Below, piece after piece: positions 10,038 through 22,084 of a stretch of DNA of 64,000 nucleotides. Position 1 is the first letter of the stretch. The number at the start of each line of letters is the position of its first letter. The stretch is from Alentia gelatinosa (lineage: Eukaryota; Annelida; Polychaeta; Phyllodocida; Polynoidae), in assembly GCA_950022655.1 (NCBI GenBank), contig OX465584.1, positions 64,482,841 through 64,546,840 of the forward strand, given 5' to 3'. Under the pieces are notes generated by a model. The model was not told the DNA's origin. It saw nothing but the letters and a program-made list of their open reading frames with translations, and made no database searches. A program made the position numbers and the translations under genes.

Positions 10038-10077
10038 TTTAGATGGCCACATATAGGATTCCAGCGTACTGCAAAAA

Positions 10078-10215
10078 CATTATCTCTTCATTATCTGCGA
10101 GCTATTCACTGTGGTACTGGGAAAGGAGCAGGGTGCCAGTGTCTCAGGGTCTTAGAGGCATGCCCAGCTGACCATGACCAATCACTCAACACTGAAATAC
10201 CTCATTGACCCACTG
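10078..10215 (-). repeat. Dispersed repeat shared with 57690-57845
   Basis: Reverse complement of 57690-57845: both contain TGATTGGTCATGGTCAGCTG, GACCCTGAGACACTGGC and CACAGTGAATAGC. The 10216-10500 stretch that follows is AT-rich and shows nothing recognisable. Confidence 0.65.
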
Positions 10216-10499
10216 CTGCTTGATTTGGATCCTAGACCCAGGCAATTGGAAGAAATGGCAAGTTGACTGGGTGCAAGTGGGTCACACAAGACGATCCGCA
10301 TACTTAATGTAACCTAAACCTGTCAATTGTTATTCATCTATAATTGCACCCTCATTCATCAATGATGAACATACCATTTGCTCCCAGTTTTTATTGACGT
10401 TATAATATATAAAATATTGTAGTTGATTCAAGATATTTTAACAAATACTGTTATGGCAATCCATTGTGTATCAGCTTGTACCAAAAACCTGGCTACTTG

Positions 10500-11515
10500 G
10501 TTTGATCATTGATGCCCCATTACTGTGATAGGAATGTATCATGTATCGGCAGTTTTACCACAGTACCCTGTACCACCTGCTTGGTTTGATTTATAAAAAC
10601 AATGCGAAGAGTTTGTGTCGAATTTGTAATTATTTACAAGATTTGTTTCTAATAATTAGTCAAAAGGTGAGTAATAAATACAACATTAACATGATTTCGA
10701 TCTATGTGTCCATATTCTCCTTGTAGTTGACACTAGGCAATACTGCTCTCTATCGCTTGGAGTATTACTACGCGTCAACTACGCGGAGAATACAGCCACT
10801 CAGATCAAAATCATGGTAATATTGTGAATGAATCATGTATCGGCAGTTTTACCACAGTAGCCTGTACCACCTGCTTGGTTTGATCATTGATGCACCATTA
10901 CTGTTATAGGAATGTATCATGTATCGGCAGCTTTCCCACAGTAGCCTGTACCACCTGCTTGGTTTGATCATTGATGCTCCTTTACTGTTATAGGAATGTA
11001 TCATGTATCGGCAGTTTTACCAAAGTACCCTGTACCACCTGCTTGGTTTGACCATTGATGCACCATTACTGTTATAGGAATGTATCATGTATCGGCAGTT
11101 TTACCAAAGTACCCTGTACCACCTGCTTGGTTTGACCATTGATGCACCATTACTGTTATATAGGAATGTATCATGTATCGGCAGTTTTACCAAAGTACCC
11201 TGTACCACCTGCTTGGTTTGACCATTGATGCACCATTACTGTTATAGGAATGTATCATGTATCGGCAGTTTTACCAAAGTACCCTGTACCACCTGCTTGG
11301 TTTGATCATTGATGCACCATTACTGTTATAGGAATATATCATGTATCGGCAGTTTTACCAAAGTACCCTGTACCACCTGCTTGGTTTGATCATTGATGCA
11401 CCATTACTGTTATATAGGAATATATCATGCATCGGCAGTTTTACCAAAGTGCCATTAACCTGGCTGCTTGGTTTGATCATTGATGCACCATTACTCTGAT
11501 AGAACTGAATCATTT
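10500..11515. repeat. 84-bp tandem array with inserted palindromic element
   Basis: Units contain ATCATGTATCGGCAGTTTTA, CCTGTACCACCTGCTTGG and TTGATCATTGATGC; period 84 bp (86 where TA is doubled). The first unit is split by 10590-10835, which carries the hairpin GTAGTTGACACTAGGCAATA / TATTACTACGCGTCAACTAC. Confidence 0.85.
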
Positions 11516-13830
11516 ATTGCACCCCTGGTATTTTTTTCTCCATAGACTTAACATTGGGAACTCGTATCCAACGCCCATGAGATATCTAGGAAAAATACCC
11601 AATGGGGGATTATGTCACAAACCTTAGCCCATTAGTCAATATGAAGGGTGAGATGAATTCAGAAACCTATACAAGTTTACGGTCAGAGCCTGGTCCTGTC
11701 TTGTTTGAATTTCGTGCAGCTTCATCTTGTGAATTACTACGCGATTCGAACTCAATGGGATACGAGCTCATACCCTTAATTTTCATAGGTTTCCTCTGTA
11801 GTATCGGCAGCTTTCCCACAGTACCCTGTGCCACCTGCTTGGTTTGATCATTGATGCTCCTTTACTGTTATAGGAATGTATCATGTATCGGCAGTTTTAC
11901 CACAGTACCCTGTACCACCTGCTTGGTTTGATCATTGATGCTCCATTACTGTGATAGGAATATATCATGCATCGGCAGTTTTACCACAGTACCCTGAACC
12001 ACCTGTTTGGTTTGATCATTAATGCACTACTAAGCCTATGGAGCCTCCAGATAGCTACTGAGTAGAATAAGGGAAGCCGTATTCTCCTTGGAGAATCGGT
12101 TTTTTCGTCCACCTGACGGGCATTATAAGAACTATTTTATATAAACAATGCACAGAGTTTGTGTCGAATTTCTAATTATTTACAAGATTTTTTCCTAATA
12201 ATTAGTCGAAAGGTGAGTAATAAATACAACATTAACATGATTTCTATCTATGTGTCCATATTCTCCTTGTAGTTGACACTAGGCAATACTCCTCGCTATC
12301 GCTTGGAGTATTACTACGCGTCAACTACGTGGAGAATATGGCCACTCAGATCAAAATCATGGTAATATTGTGAATGTATCATGTATCGGCAGTTTTACCA
12401 CAGTACCCTGTACCACCTGTTTGGTTTGATTATTGATGCACCATTGACCTGGCTACTTGTTTTGATCATTGATGCACCATTACTGTGATAGAACTGTATC
12501 ATTTATTTTACCCCTGGTATTTCCTCTCCATAGACTTAACATTGGGAACTCGTATCCAATGCCCATGAGATATTTAGGAAAAATATCTATTTGGGATTAT
12601 GTCACAAATGTTAGCCCATTAGTCAATGTGAAGGGTGAGAAAGATTGAGAAACCCATACAAGTTTATGGTCAGATCTCGACCCCATCTCGTTTGGATCGC
12701 TACGTAATTCAAATGACTCCCTCTTATGAATTACTTTGCGATTCAAACTCGATGGGATATGAGTTCTGACCCTAAACTTTCATAAGTTTCCTTTATATCA
12801 TCTCACCCTTGGTCTTTTTCCCCCATAAACTTAACATTGAGAACTCGTATCCAATGCCCATGAGATATTTATGAAAAATACCCAATGGGGGATTATGTCA
12901 CAAACCTTAGCCAATATGAAGGGTGAGATGAATTCAGAAACCTATACAAGTTTATGGTCAGAGCTTGATCCTGTCTTGTTTGAATCGCTACGTAATTCAC
13001 GCAGCTTCATCTTGTGAATTACTACGCGATTCGAACTCAATGGGATACGAGCTCATACCCTTAATTTTCATAGGTTTCCTCTGTAGTATCGGCAGCTTTC
13101 CCACAGTACCCTGTGCCACCTGCTTGGTTTGATCATTGATGCTCCTTTACTGTTATAGGAATGTATCATGTATCGGCAGTTTTACCACAGTACCCTGTAC
13201 CACCTGCTTGGTTTGATCATTGATGCTCCATTACTGTGATAGGAATATATCATGTATCGGCAGTTTTACCACAGTACCCTGTACCACCTGCTTGGTTTGA
13301 TCATTGATGCACTACTAAGCCTATGTAGCCTCCAGATAGCTACTGAGTAGAATACGGAAAGCCGTATTCTCCAAGGAGAATACGGCTTTTTCGGCCACCT
13401 GACGTGCATTATAAGAACTATTTTATATAAACAATGCGAAGAGTTTGTGTCAAATTTGTAATTATTTACAAGATTTTTTCCTAATAATTAGTCGAAAGGT
13501 GAGTAATAAATACAACATTAACATGATTTCAATCTATGTGTCCATATTCTCCTTGTAGTTGACACTAGGCAATACTCCTCGCTATCGCTCGGAGAATTAC
13601 TACGCGTCAACTACGCGGAGAATATGGCCACTCAGATCAAAATCATGGTAATATTGTGAATGTATCATGTATCGGCAGTTTTACCACAGTACCCTGTACC
13701 ACCTGCTTGGTTTGATCATTGATGCACCATTACTGTTATAGGAATATATCATGCATCGGCAGTTTTACCAAAGTGCCATTAACCTGGCTGCTTGTTTTGA
13801 TCATTGATGCACCATTACTGCTATATAGGA
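11516..13830. repeat. Higher-order repeat, two ~1.28-kb copies
   Basis: The blocks starting GTTTCCTCTGTAGTATCGGC at about 11789 and 13073 are ~1.28 kb apart and are each followed by 84-bp units, GCCTCCAGATAGCTACTGAG, an inverted GCCGTATTCTCC/GGAGAATACGGC, and the GTTGACACTAGGCAATACTC palindrome. Each copy contains modular elements with CTTAACATTG.GAACTCGTAT heads (11543, 12530, 12825). The tail block also occurs alone at 30110-30310. Confidence 0.8.
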
Positions 13831-13839
13831 ATGCATATA

Positions 13840-14214
13840 TGTGTAACTAGTCTCCTGTGGGAAACTCTCAGGTGGTACTCGTAAAAAACCTGCCCACCCC
13901 GTTCTTGACATTACGATCTGTAGCGCTGGTGGGCGTGGGCCTGTTATCATAACAAACACACAAACACACTCGTCAGGGACAACTCAGTTAGCACTCCTTG
14001 ATGATTCCCGAGAAAAACACCTCTAATACGCCCAAGGCATTTGAGGTATTTCTTGCCGGCAGGAATAGTATTGCTGAGTGGTTTTTGTTCCCTCTGACTC
14101 TTTTTAAAGTGTATAAATGAGGGGGAGGTGGGTGTAATGCGTGAGTGTATGTGTACATGTGATTAGGGCTCTCCGTGGGAGGAGGCGTGAAAAGATGAGC
14201 AGGTTGTTTTGGTG
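13840..14214. other. Unique stretch, undecided coding potential
   Basis: Minus-strand frames near 13988-14110 look weakly coding in two different frames (NHSAILFLPARNTSNALG in one, IPAGKKYLKCLGRIRGVFLG in another), so neither is called. No clear donor. Confidence 0.2.
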
Positions 14215-14600
14215 TTTTTAAAGGCATGTCTTACAATTCACGGTGGCGCGATCTGGTGATTTTTTTCAAAATAATGGTAATTATCAGTTAAAAATGATTT
14301 CTTGGGATTCATTCTAATTGCGAAAGAATAAATTTGATATTTTGTCAAGTTTATTCAACTTCAATAGGTAAAATAAGGGCATTCTACATTTGCTTAATTT
14401 ACACAGGAAAAGTACTGGAAAATATTCTTCAATTTTCTCAAAAACAAGGATGGTGACCTATGATTTTTAAAAACTAATTTAGTAATATTGTACATGTTTT
14501 ACATTCTATGAAAGTTTGAGGAAAATGACATGGGTTTTATAATGTGAAAAACAACGTTTTGGAATTTCTAAATAAAAAACAAACATGGTGACCCCTGATG
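14215..14600. repeat. Dispersed element starting TTTAAAGGCATG
   Basis: 14215-14310 (TACAATTCACGGTGGCGC, GATTTCTTGGGATTCATTCT) is the reverse complement of 34400-34540. The AT-rich remainder shares short blocks with 32720-33290, which also begins TTTAAAGGCAT. Confidence 0.6.
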
Positions 14601-14604
14601 TTTA

Positions 14605-14820
14605 AGTTAGATGCTTATAATATACCCATTCAGTATATATGATAATTACATACTGCTGCTCCCTGTGCAGTATGAATTGTATACTGAACCCTGTGCAGTA
14701 CACTTTTCAATCATCAGGAGAACGACACAGGTTTTAATATAGAACAGGTAATTATATAGAACGAGCTGACCATGCTGTACAAGCTACAAAACGAGCCGTA
14801 TGGAACACTGCTTTGTACGG
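14605..14820. repeat. Fragment of the GCTGTACAAGCTAC palindromic family
   Basis: ATTACATACTGCTGCTCCCT and GAACGAGCTGACCATGCTGT match 35500-35600 and the ends of 62180-62330. It directly precedes the 42-bp array derived from the same family. Confidence 0.6.
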
Positions 14821-16088
14821 TATTTTTACGTCATGTCTCGAAACTGCGTATTTACAGTATATATACGGCATGTCTATATGGTAAACGGTGCATATTTACA
14901 GTATATATACAGCATGGCTATATAGTAAACAGTGCGTATTTACAGTATTTTTTTTTAATTATTTTTTTTTTATAACTTTTTATTACTGGGAATTGTTTGG
15001 ATACAACAACAATGATTTCACCAGATTCGGCAAGTGGTGTCGTTCTTCCATCTGGGCCCATATACGGCATGGGTATATAGTAAACGGTGCATATTTACAG
15101 TATATACGGCATGGGTATATAGTAAACGGTGCATATTTACAGTATATATGGCATGGCTATATAGTAAACGGTGCGTATTTACAGTATATATGGCATAGCT
15201 ATGTAGTAAATGGTGCGTCTTTACAGCATATACGGCATATGAATATAGTAAACGGTGTGTATTTACAGTATATACAGCATGGGTATATAGTAAATGGTGC
15301 ATATTTATAATATATACGGCATGGGTATATAGTAAACGGTACATATTTACAGTATATACGGCATGGGTATATAGTAAACGGTGCATATTTACAGTATATA
15401 CGGCATGGCTATATAGTAAACAGTGCATATTTATATACGGCATGGATATATGGTAAACAGTGCGTATTTACAGTATATACGGCATGGGTATATAGAAACG
15501 GTGCATATTTATAGTATATACGGCATGGCTATATAGTAAACAGTGCATATTTACAGTAAATATGGCATGGCTATACAGTAAACGGTGCATATTTACAGCA
15601 TATATGGCGTGTATATATGGTAAACAGTGCGTTTTTATAGTATGTATGGCATGGCTATATAGTAGACGGTGCGTATTTACAGTATACATACAGCATGGGT
15701 ATATAAAAACGATGCATATTTATAGTATATACGGCATGGGTGTATAGTAAAGGGTGCGTATTTACAGTATATACGGCATGGGTATATAGTAAACGGTGCG
15801 TATTTACAGTATATACGTCATGGCTATATAGTAAACGGTGCGTATTTACAGTATATACGCCATGGCTATATAGTAAACGGTGCGTATTTACAGTATATAC
15901 GCCATGGCTATATAGTAAACGATGCATATTTACAGTATATACGGCATGGGTATATAGTAAACGGTGCATATTTACAGTATATACGGCATGGCTATATAGT
16001 AAACGGTGCGTATTTATAGTATATACGCCATGGCTATATAGTAAACGGTGCGTATTTACAGTATATACGCCATGGCTATATAGTAAAA
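14820..16088. repeat. 42-bp minisatellite (TATATAGTAAACGGTGCATA)
   Basis: About 29 units; the rest of the unit is TTTACAGTATATACGGCATGGG. Interrupted once by a T-rich run at 14945-15050. The unit reads, in reverse complement, as TACCCATGCCGTATATACTG / GAATACGCACCGTTT at 61990-62030, at the edge of a palindromic MITE. Open frames on both strands (up to 196 codons) follow from the period being divisible by three. Confidence 0.9.
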
Positions 16089-16094
16089 TTGTCT

Positions 16095-16605
16095 GATATG
16101 CCTTTAACGAGCAGCCTCCTCCCCCGCGCGGTGCAGTGTGGGGCACACACTGACACACATTACACACAGACACCTGTGTCTGAGACAACTCGTCAACATC
16201 ACTACGCAAACAAAGCGCCGCCACTAATTTGCTCCACCGAGACATAACATCAACACATTCCGTAATTTTTTTTTTTTATAATTTTTTTTTTTTTAATAAT
16301 TCCGTCTCGGGACCTCCCTGACTGATCTAGGAGAGGGGGGTCGAGGTTTGTATTTTGTTTTTTATCCTCCCACATTCGGTAAAACATTTCCTGAATAGTT
16401 GTGTGTATAGAGGCTACGGGCCTCAGTGGGAATATCAAACAGAGCAAGGTAGTAATTTACGAGTTTATTATGGGATTAAGTGGCGGGCCCACCCAGCACC
16501 TCATACTCAATGAGGAAGGCCGTCTTGGGTGGGGCGTGGGTGTTTCATTTACTCTGTGACAATATGGTGCTGGTATTTACATAGAACTGCATCGACAATC
16601 GTATA
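16095..16605. other. Unique stretch with T-runs
   Basis: T-runs at 16262-16295 and a minus-strand frame without support. No gene or repeat recognised. Confidence 0.4.
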
Positions 16606-16707
16606 AATACACAATACTCCACGAGTTTTGATGGGCTGCAATCGTCATCGAAGGGAAGCCGAGTGACGATTACGGCCCATCAAAATCAGCGGAATATTGT
16701 GTATTTT
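16606..16707. repeat. Hairpin MITE, GTTTTGATGGGC arms
   Basis: AATACACAATACTCCACGAG on the left pairs with the right arm ending ATATTGTGTATTTT; loop CATCGAAGGGAAGCCGAGTG. Related to 910-1010. Confidence 0.7.
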
Positions 16708-16806
16708 ACAATTTGAGTGTGGTTTTGGATTTATCACACCCTCTTCACTGACATTAAATAATACCTAAATATCAGAATAATTCAAATCACTTTAAAAATC
16801 CAGCAT

Positions 16807-17217
16807 ATGACGTCATATTCACTCCGCCATGACCGTGGCGTAGTATTGTCACTTTACTGGGGTGATCGTTGAGTATTTTCTTTTAACATTACTCCTATGG
16901 CTAAACTTGTACCATGGGTGAGATAATTAGAAGGAAACTCATGAGATGAAAATAACTTGGTCCGTCCTCCACCAAATTTGACCGCTGAGTAATTCACGAA
17001 GCGAAGCTGTGAGAACTTTGTAGTGGTCAAACGAGGTGGAGTGTGAAACAAGTTATCTTCATAGAGTTGGTTTCTGATTTTATCTCACCCCTGTATACAT
17101 GATCAGAAACATTATTAAACGATTAAAAAAAATTCACTCAACTCATTGAGTATTAGGTACAATACCTTTTTGACCGTGGAGTATGAGTTCCTAACGTTAA
17201 GCCTATGGAGAATAATA
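16807..17217. mobile_element. Composite: 1-822-type end, hairpin, reversed modular head
   Basis: GACGTCATATTCACTCCGCC to CTATGGCTAAACTTGTACCA matches the left end of 1-822. Then GGTGAGATAA, a hairpin with TTTGACCGCTGAGTAATTCA / TGTAGTGGTCAAAC arms, TGATTTTATCTCACCCCTG, and finally a reversed head (CTAACGTTAAGCCTATGGAG). It shows the modules joined in one element. Confidence 0.65.
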
Positions 17218-17317
17218 CTATGGTATGATAATAACACACAAATAATCCAGTCTTTGAGAGCTGAGGAAATCGAGATAAAATTGTTGTTCCACACCTTTGC
17301 CTTTGTCTATCTATTCA

Positions 17318-17580
17318 GGTATATTGGCCTACCAATCAAGGCACATTGACCTACCAATCAGGTACATTGGCCTACCAATAAGTTACATTGGCCTAGCAAT
17401 CCAGGTATATTGGCCTAGCAATCAGGTGCATTGGCCTACTACTCAAGGTGCATTGGCCTAACAATCCAGGTACATTGGCCTACCAATTAAGGGACAGTGG
17501 CCTACCAATCCAGATACATTGGACTACCAATCTAGGTACATTGCCCCTCCACTCAAGGTCCATTGACCTACCAGTCAGTA
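17318..17580. repeat. 21-bp minisatellite (GGTACATTGGCCTACCAATC)
   Basis: About 12 degenerate units. Each unit holds the near-palindrome ATTGGCCTACCAAT. Confidence 0.85.
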
Positions 17581-18330
17581 GATCTTCCATCCACCTGTAG
17601 TTCTGTGACAGCATGGCATTGTAATTAGGGAAGTGGACAGACCTAGTATCAGATAAATAGTATTTATAGCCCAATGATCAGAGTCATTAGATTAAGGACT
17701 TCAAAAATGGAAGATCAATGTTACCATGAGGAATCGATAAAATCAATAAGCACTTCCTTTAAAAAGTCCCCCCCCCCAAAAAAAAAAAACAACCCCAAAA
17801 AAACCCACCAAATTAACAAAAAAGATATGACCCAACAATATTGTGTAAGGAGTTTTTTTAGATATCGCATTGTGTAAGTTTGGTTGTAATTAAAGGGAAT
17901 TTAACCAGACATTAAACATTTCTGTAGATAATACACTATAAAGTTTACACTCTTGTTAAAGGAAGCTCCCCTTCCCCTGTAGACTGTCTGAGATTATACA
18001 CCAACGGTTTCCAGCCGTTCAAATCTCATCCCACACAAAAAGGTGGATCATGAAATGTATAGCTTCCCTAAAATTAGGTTATATTTCCTTTGATCTGAAA
18101 TTTCAAAGGAGTTTCCTGAATAAAGTCCATGGATGTTTCTCTAGCCGCTTCAATTTGAGATCTTTTTTTTTTAAAAACCACGAAGAAAATCCTTGACATG
18201 GGCTCGTGATCCGTTTCATTCAAATCTCCGCCGACATGGCGATGTTTGATGTGTTTGGAGAGTGTGTGGGGGAGTGTATGGAGAGTGTGTAGAGAGTACA
18301 CAATGTACAATGTCGATATATTCTATTGTG
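17581..18330. other. AT-rich unique stretch
   Basis: Contains an A/C-rich run (17770-17815), a small inverted pair (TTAAAGGAAGCT at 17957 and AGCTTCCCTAAA near 18060) and GT-rich sequence near 18245-18300. No coding feature supported. Confidence 0.35.
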
Positions 18331-18611
18331 AGCCTGTCGAGGGAGAAAACCACTCTCCCAGCAGATCTTTTGTGGTGTTGGCGCTAGTCTCTGCCTCAAC
18401 CCCGTGACGTCATACGCTGGTTCCCCGGGTACCTGCTAATGACAGGGGGAACCAGCAAACATTACGGATTCAAAACAAGGCAACTGGCAAAAATTATGAA
18501 ACTCAAACAACTCATACATTATGAGTTGGGAAATGTAGAAATTGTTAATTGAGCTTCACAAGCAATTCAGCTGTTACATTTTTCAGCTTAAAAATACTTT
18601 TTAATGTGAAT

Positions 18612-19226
18612 TCATTTGATCAAGATTTGATCAAACATAATGCACAACGACACTGTCCGAGACATCTGAATGATCTGACCGAGAAAGGGCGGACACCAAA
18701 ATAAAACACAGTTAAATAAAACCTGTGTAAAAAAAACGGCTAAGGCAAAAGCCTGACGAGATATCCTTATCGAAACTACTGGGCGCGGCACCTCCAAGAG
18801 GGGGTAGCCGTCAGTCACATTCATAACAATGAGACTAAGTATGGAACCAGCCCCACAACAGAACAGCCCGTCAGGCAGTACTGGAGAGTTTGCAATGGCA
18901 GGAGACCAGTCTCCGGCCATCGACACTAGATGTCAGGTCGAATCCTACTGGTACCTGACAGTGACAGTGCGAAAAAAATCACAAACAAAAACATGAACCC
19001 CAATGCCATTGGTCAAACTGACACTCCCGCCAACATGGGTGGACGTCACACCAATAGGCACAAGGGTCAGGGGTCAAATACACATGTAAACCAACCAGCA
19101 TCAACGTTCCATAACACGGTGACGCCTCCCGCCGCCACGGCGGGGAAGCAAAGCCCTTGGTCAGACCACTCACTCAGTAGTCGCTGCCGACGCCACATCA
19201 ACCTACGTGAATTCACATTTGATTAG
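18612..19226. other. Unique region with overlapping open frames on both strands
   Basis: Minus frame 18612-18926 (VMNVTDGYPLLEVPRPVVSI...) and plus frames 18829-18993 (MEPAPQQNSPSGSTGEFAMA...) and 18930-19226 all look plausibly coding, and the palindrome GGAGACCAGTCTCC explains part of the similarity between strands. I cannot choose a strand. No recognised family. Confidence 0.2.
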
Positions 19227-19324
19227 AATACCCTGAGCACATGTGTCATGTTGGCAAACAAAAGCTTGTTACACATGAGGTGCCTTCCACTGAAGAAAGT
19301 AATCCCTATTATTACATACCCATG

Positions 19325-19655
19325 GCCGAACGTCTATGAAATACTACCCGCTATTAGGGGTACAGTATAGATAATGTCCGGGCGCACTGCGCCTGTAGTA
19401 AATATTCGGGCGCACTGTGACCATCGGGTCAATTGGTACATATAATAAGTTTATAAAATGGCAGGTTTAAAAAATTTAGGTATGTAATAAAAAGAAAACG
19501 TAGTGACTGAGCCCGTAGGGATGCCATTCTCGGCCTTTTGATGCCATAAATACGTCCTTCCGCCTGCGGCGTCGGGACGTATTTATGGCATCAAAAGACC
19601 TCGAACGGCCATCCCTTTGGGCTCAGTTACCACATTTTCTTTAAAGACTATGTCT
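19325..19655. mobile_element. Hairpin MITE, GTCTATGAAATACTACCCGC family
   Basis: Starts CGAACGTCTATGAAATACTA and ends in a ~145-bp hairpin (GATGCCATAAATACGTCC / GGACGTATTTATGGCATC) around CCTTCCGCCTGCGGCGTCGG. A second copy lies at 48893-49170 with a different arm sequence but the same loop (CCTTCCGCCTATGGCGTC). Confidence 0.75.
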
Positions 19656-20151
19656 GATTTGGCATAACAAATAACAGAAATGAGTGTATGATATTTACCA
19701 TATGAATATGTGCATCTCTATTTACAAATAAACCACAAAATAATCACCAAAGCGCTAAGAATTTAGGATATTTAAAAAAACTGGCGTATGGGCCAGATTT
19801 TGTCCCAAACATACAGACTGGGGCAGAGATATAAGCGGCCACAGGAAGTAGAGCGTAGAATTTCTGATAGGAGAGTGAGAGAACCCCGCCACCTTGGCCC
19901 TGTATCCCCCCGTCTCCAAGCACATATCAGCGTGGGCGTGTATATATATACACTATCCAAGCAACCAAGTCTGTGTTTGGACAAAACAAAGTAGAATCTG
20001 ATAGAATCCAGCACGACAAGGAAATGGAGAAAAAAAACGGAGCAGTGTTTTCGTCTTTCATCAGAAGTGGTAATTGGAAAGAGCAACATGGATTCGGGTG
20101 ACATAAAACGGTCGTATTGTCGGTCTTTTCTATCGGCTGGGGAAGCAGGAA

Positions 20152-20232
20152 CTACTTTTTACTGCGTGTAGTAATCTCATCTAAAATGTTTTCATTGCCA
20201 CTGTCTGAACAGAAAACGAGCCAAGCATTCTG
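20152..20232 (-). CDS. Candidate terminal exon, unknown protein
   Basis: Minus strand, acceptor TTTTAAAG|CAG, then 26 codons to TAG: QNAWLVFCSDSGNENILDEI followed by TTRSKK. The frame is also open ~20 codons upstream. Plus-strand frames of similar quality overlap nearby (19788-19994; ATG at 20089), so support is modest. Confidence 0.25.
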   Translation of the reverse strand, partial: QNAWLVFCSDSGNENILDEITTRSKK

Positions 20233-20454
20233 CTTTAAAAGTCCAAGTCCGGTTAAAGGAGGGATGTTGAGAGGAAATACGTTTAAATCTGTTTAAATGT
20301 GAAAGGAAGTGAAAGTGAAGTAGACTTTGACATATAATTAGAAAAGAAGGTCCGAGAAGAAAGGTAATAAACTAATGTACATCCTATTTCATTGACGGAT
20401 CCTTTGTTCCCTTGTGATCAGGAGACAATTCCAGTTTCCTGGAATGTATATATC

Positions 20455-20678
20455 CTTACTTCACCCCAGTATTTTCTCCAAAGGCTTCATGTTAGGAACT
20501 CATACTCCACGACGGTGAAAGTAGTGTAGCCAATATTCAATAGCTAATTGGAGTTATTCTAATTAATCATGTTCCTGATAATGTATACGGCGTGAGATAA
20601 AATCAGAAACCCATGCGATGAAAAGAACTTTTCGTCCACACCCTACCTCGTTTGACCGTCGGTGGTTCCTGACTGCGG
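20455..20678. repeat. Modular element, truncated
   Basis: CACCCCAGTATTTTCTCC, head GGCTTCATGTTAGGAACTCA, GGTGAGATAAAATCAGAAACC-type module, then CCTCGTTTGACCG where the hairpin should begin. The hairpin is missing: sequence switches directly to the GTCGGTGGTTCCTGACTG family. Confidence 0.6.
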
Positions 20679-20995
20679 GTGCAACCCTCTCATAATATCT
20701 CACACTCTCTGAGTGGTATTCTGTACTCTCACAACGCTCTATGGAGACTAATTTTTAACGAACTAGGCTTAGAGCCTTGAGAATCCACTGGCCTGCCTCC
20801 CGGGCTAAAGATGTTACATCAATGCAACACAAAGATTCCTATAATCTCAATGATGGCACTTAGCGGGAATACTGTGTGCTAGTGGGTTCTTAAGGCTCTA
20901 AACCTAGTTCATTAAGAATTAATCTCCCATAGAGCGTAGTGAGAACCTTGTACAGGATACCACTTAGAGAGTGTGAGATCTTGTGAGAGGGGTGC
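20679..20995. mobile_element. Inverted-repeat MITE, single-copy form of the 60-bp-unit element
   Basis: Left GGGTGCAACCCTCTCATAAT and right (reverse complement) GGCACCCCTCTCACAAGATC define long TIRs that run through CACTCTCTAAGTGGTAT, GCTCTATGG and GAACTAGG.TTAGAGCCTT. Each arm carries one 60-bp unit. It sits inside the CCATTGGCCGA family: an uninterrupted site (GGTTCCTCACTGTAGATCGG) is visible at 21345-21365. Confidence 0.8.
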
Positions 20996-21765
20996 CAGAT
21001 TGGTGACAGCCAATGGGGACTTTACGCCATTTTCTTCAGCCAACGTGCTGAAACGTGCTTTTGAAAGTCTGTCGGTGTTGCAAATTTTCTTCGGCCAATT
21101 GGCCTGTTACCATTAAACGGCGCAGAGTTTTTGAGTTACCCAGAAAGTCTCTCGGTGGTGCCACTGACTGGGCGTCAGTATCTAAAAATCACTGAGGGTA
21201 GTAGATTTCACTCAGTGACCAAGCTTTCACTCGGTGGTGAGTGGTGCCACATTGCATAATATAAGCAGAAAAGGTTGTGGGTCATTTCACGAGCTGCATC
21301 GTTTCCATTACCGATTTTGGGTCAGCAGTGCAAAAAGTCTTTCAGTGGTTCCTCACTGTAGATCGGTGACAGCCAATGGAAACAGACTTTAAGGAGAACT
21401 CAAAATGTCTACGCCGTTTTCGTCAGCCGATGGAAACAAGCTTTCGAAAGTCTGTCGGTGGTGCCACTGCCAGTATGCCAGTCCATGAAAATGTGACAAA
21501 ACGCGACCCAGACACAGGATCACGTGATCAGTTCACTCAGGAATCAGCGTCTCTGAATAGGCCCGTTTCCATTGGCCGACGATAATGGTGTAGATTTTTT
21601 TAGCTCTCCTAAAAGCGTATTTCCATTTTGCATCAGAAGTGCTAAAGGTCCGTCGGTGGTTCCTGACTGTAGATCGGTGATGGTCAATGTAAATGTGCTT
21701 TTAGGAGAACTAAAAAAAATCCCCACCGTTTCTGTCGGCCAATGGAAACGGCCCTTATACGTGAC
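20996..21765. mobile_element. Cluster of CCATTGGCCGA-family MITE copies
   Basis: Repeated blocks GGTGACAGCCAATGG, AGTCTGTCGGTGGTGCCACT, TTTCACTCAGTGACCAAGC, and ends CGTTTCCATTGGCCGACGAT and CGGCCAATGGAAACGGCC. Other copies: 39495-40310, 54195-54870, 57295-57630. 21490-21550 and 21765-21830 also share a GACCCAGACACAGGAT-type block, a local duplication. Confidence 0.7.
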
Positions 21766-22084
21766 AAAACACGAGTACCAGACACAGGATTTCGTGCTCA
21801 GTTTAATCAGGGATCATGTATTCTCAATCCCCGTCAAAACATGGCTCACCTATGTACTTCCGGCGATAAGATAGAGAAGAGACCACCCGCTGTGAAACTT
21901 GAGATAACTCACAACAAGAATATCAAAGTAGAATAGAAATGATCAGAAACGAGTGACGGGTACTGACACACAATACTGACACGTGTCTCGTAATCCTATA
22001 CTACCTAATGATCCATTAGTAAACACTAAACCAAACCATAACTATTGAACTCTTTCCATAGACTGGCGCCAGTCTATGGAATTA

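Noticed and set aside
18001..18960. tRNA-like B-box sequences (GTTCAAATC at ~18018, GGTCGAATCC at ~18934)
   Set aside because: No matching A box or cloverleaf at the required distance.
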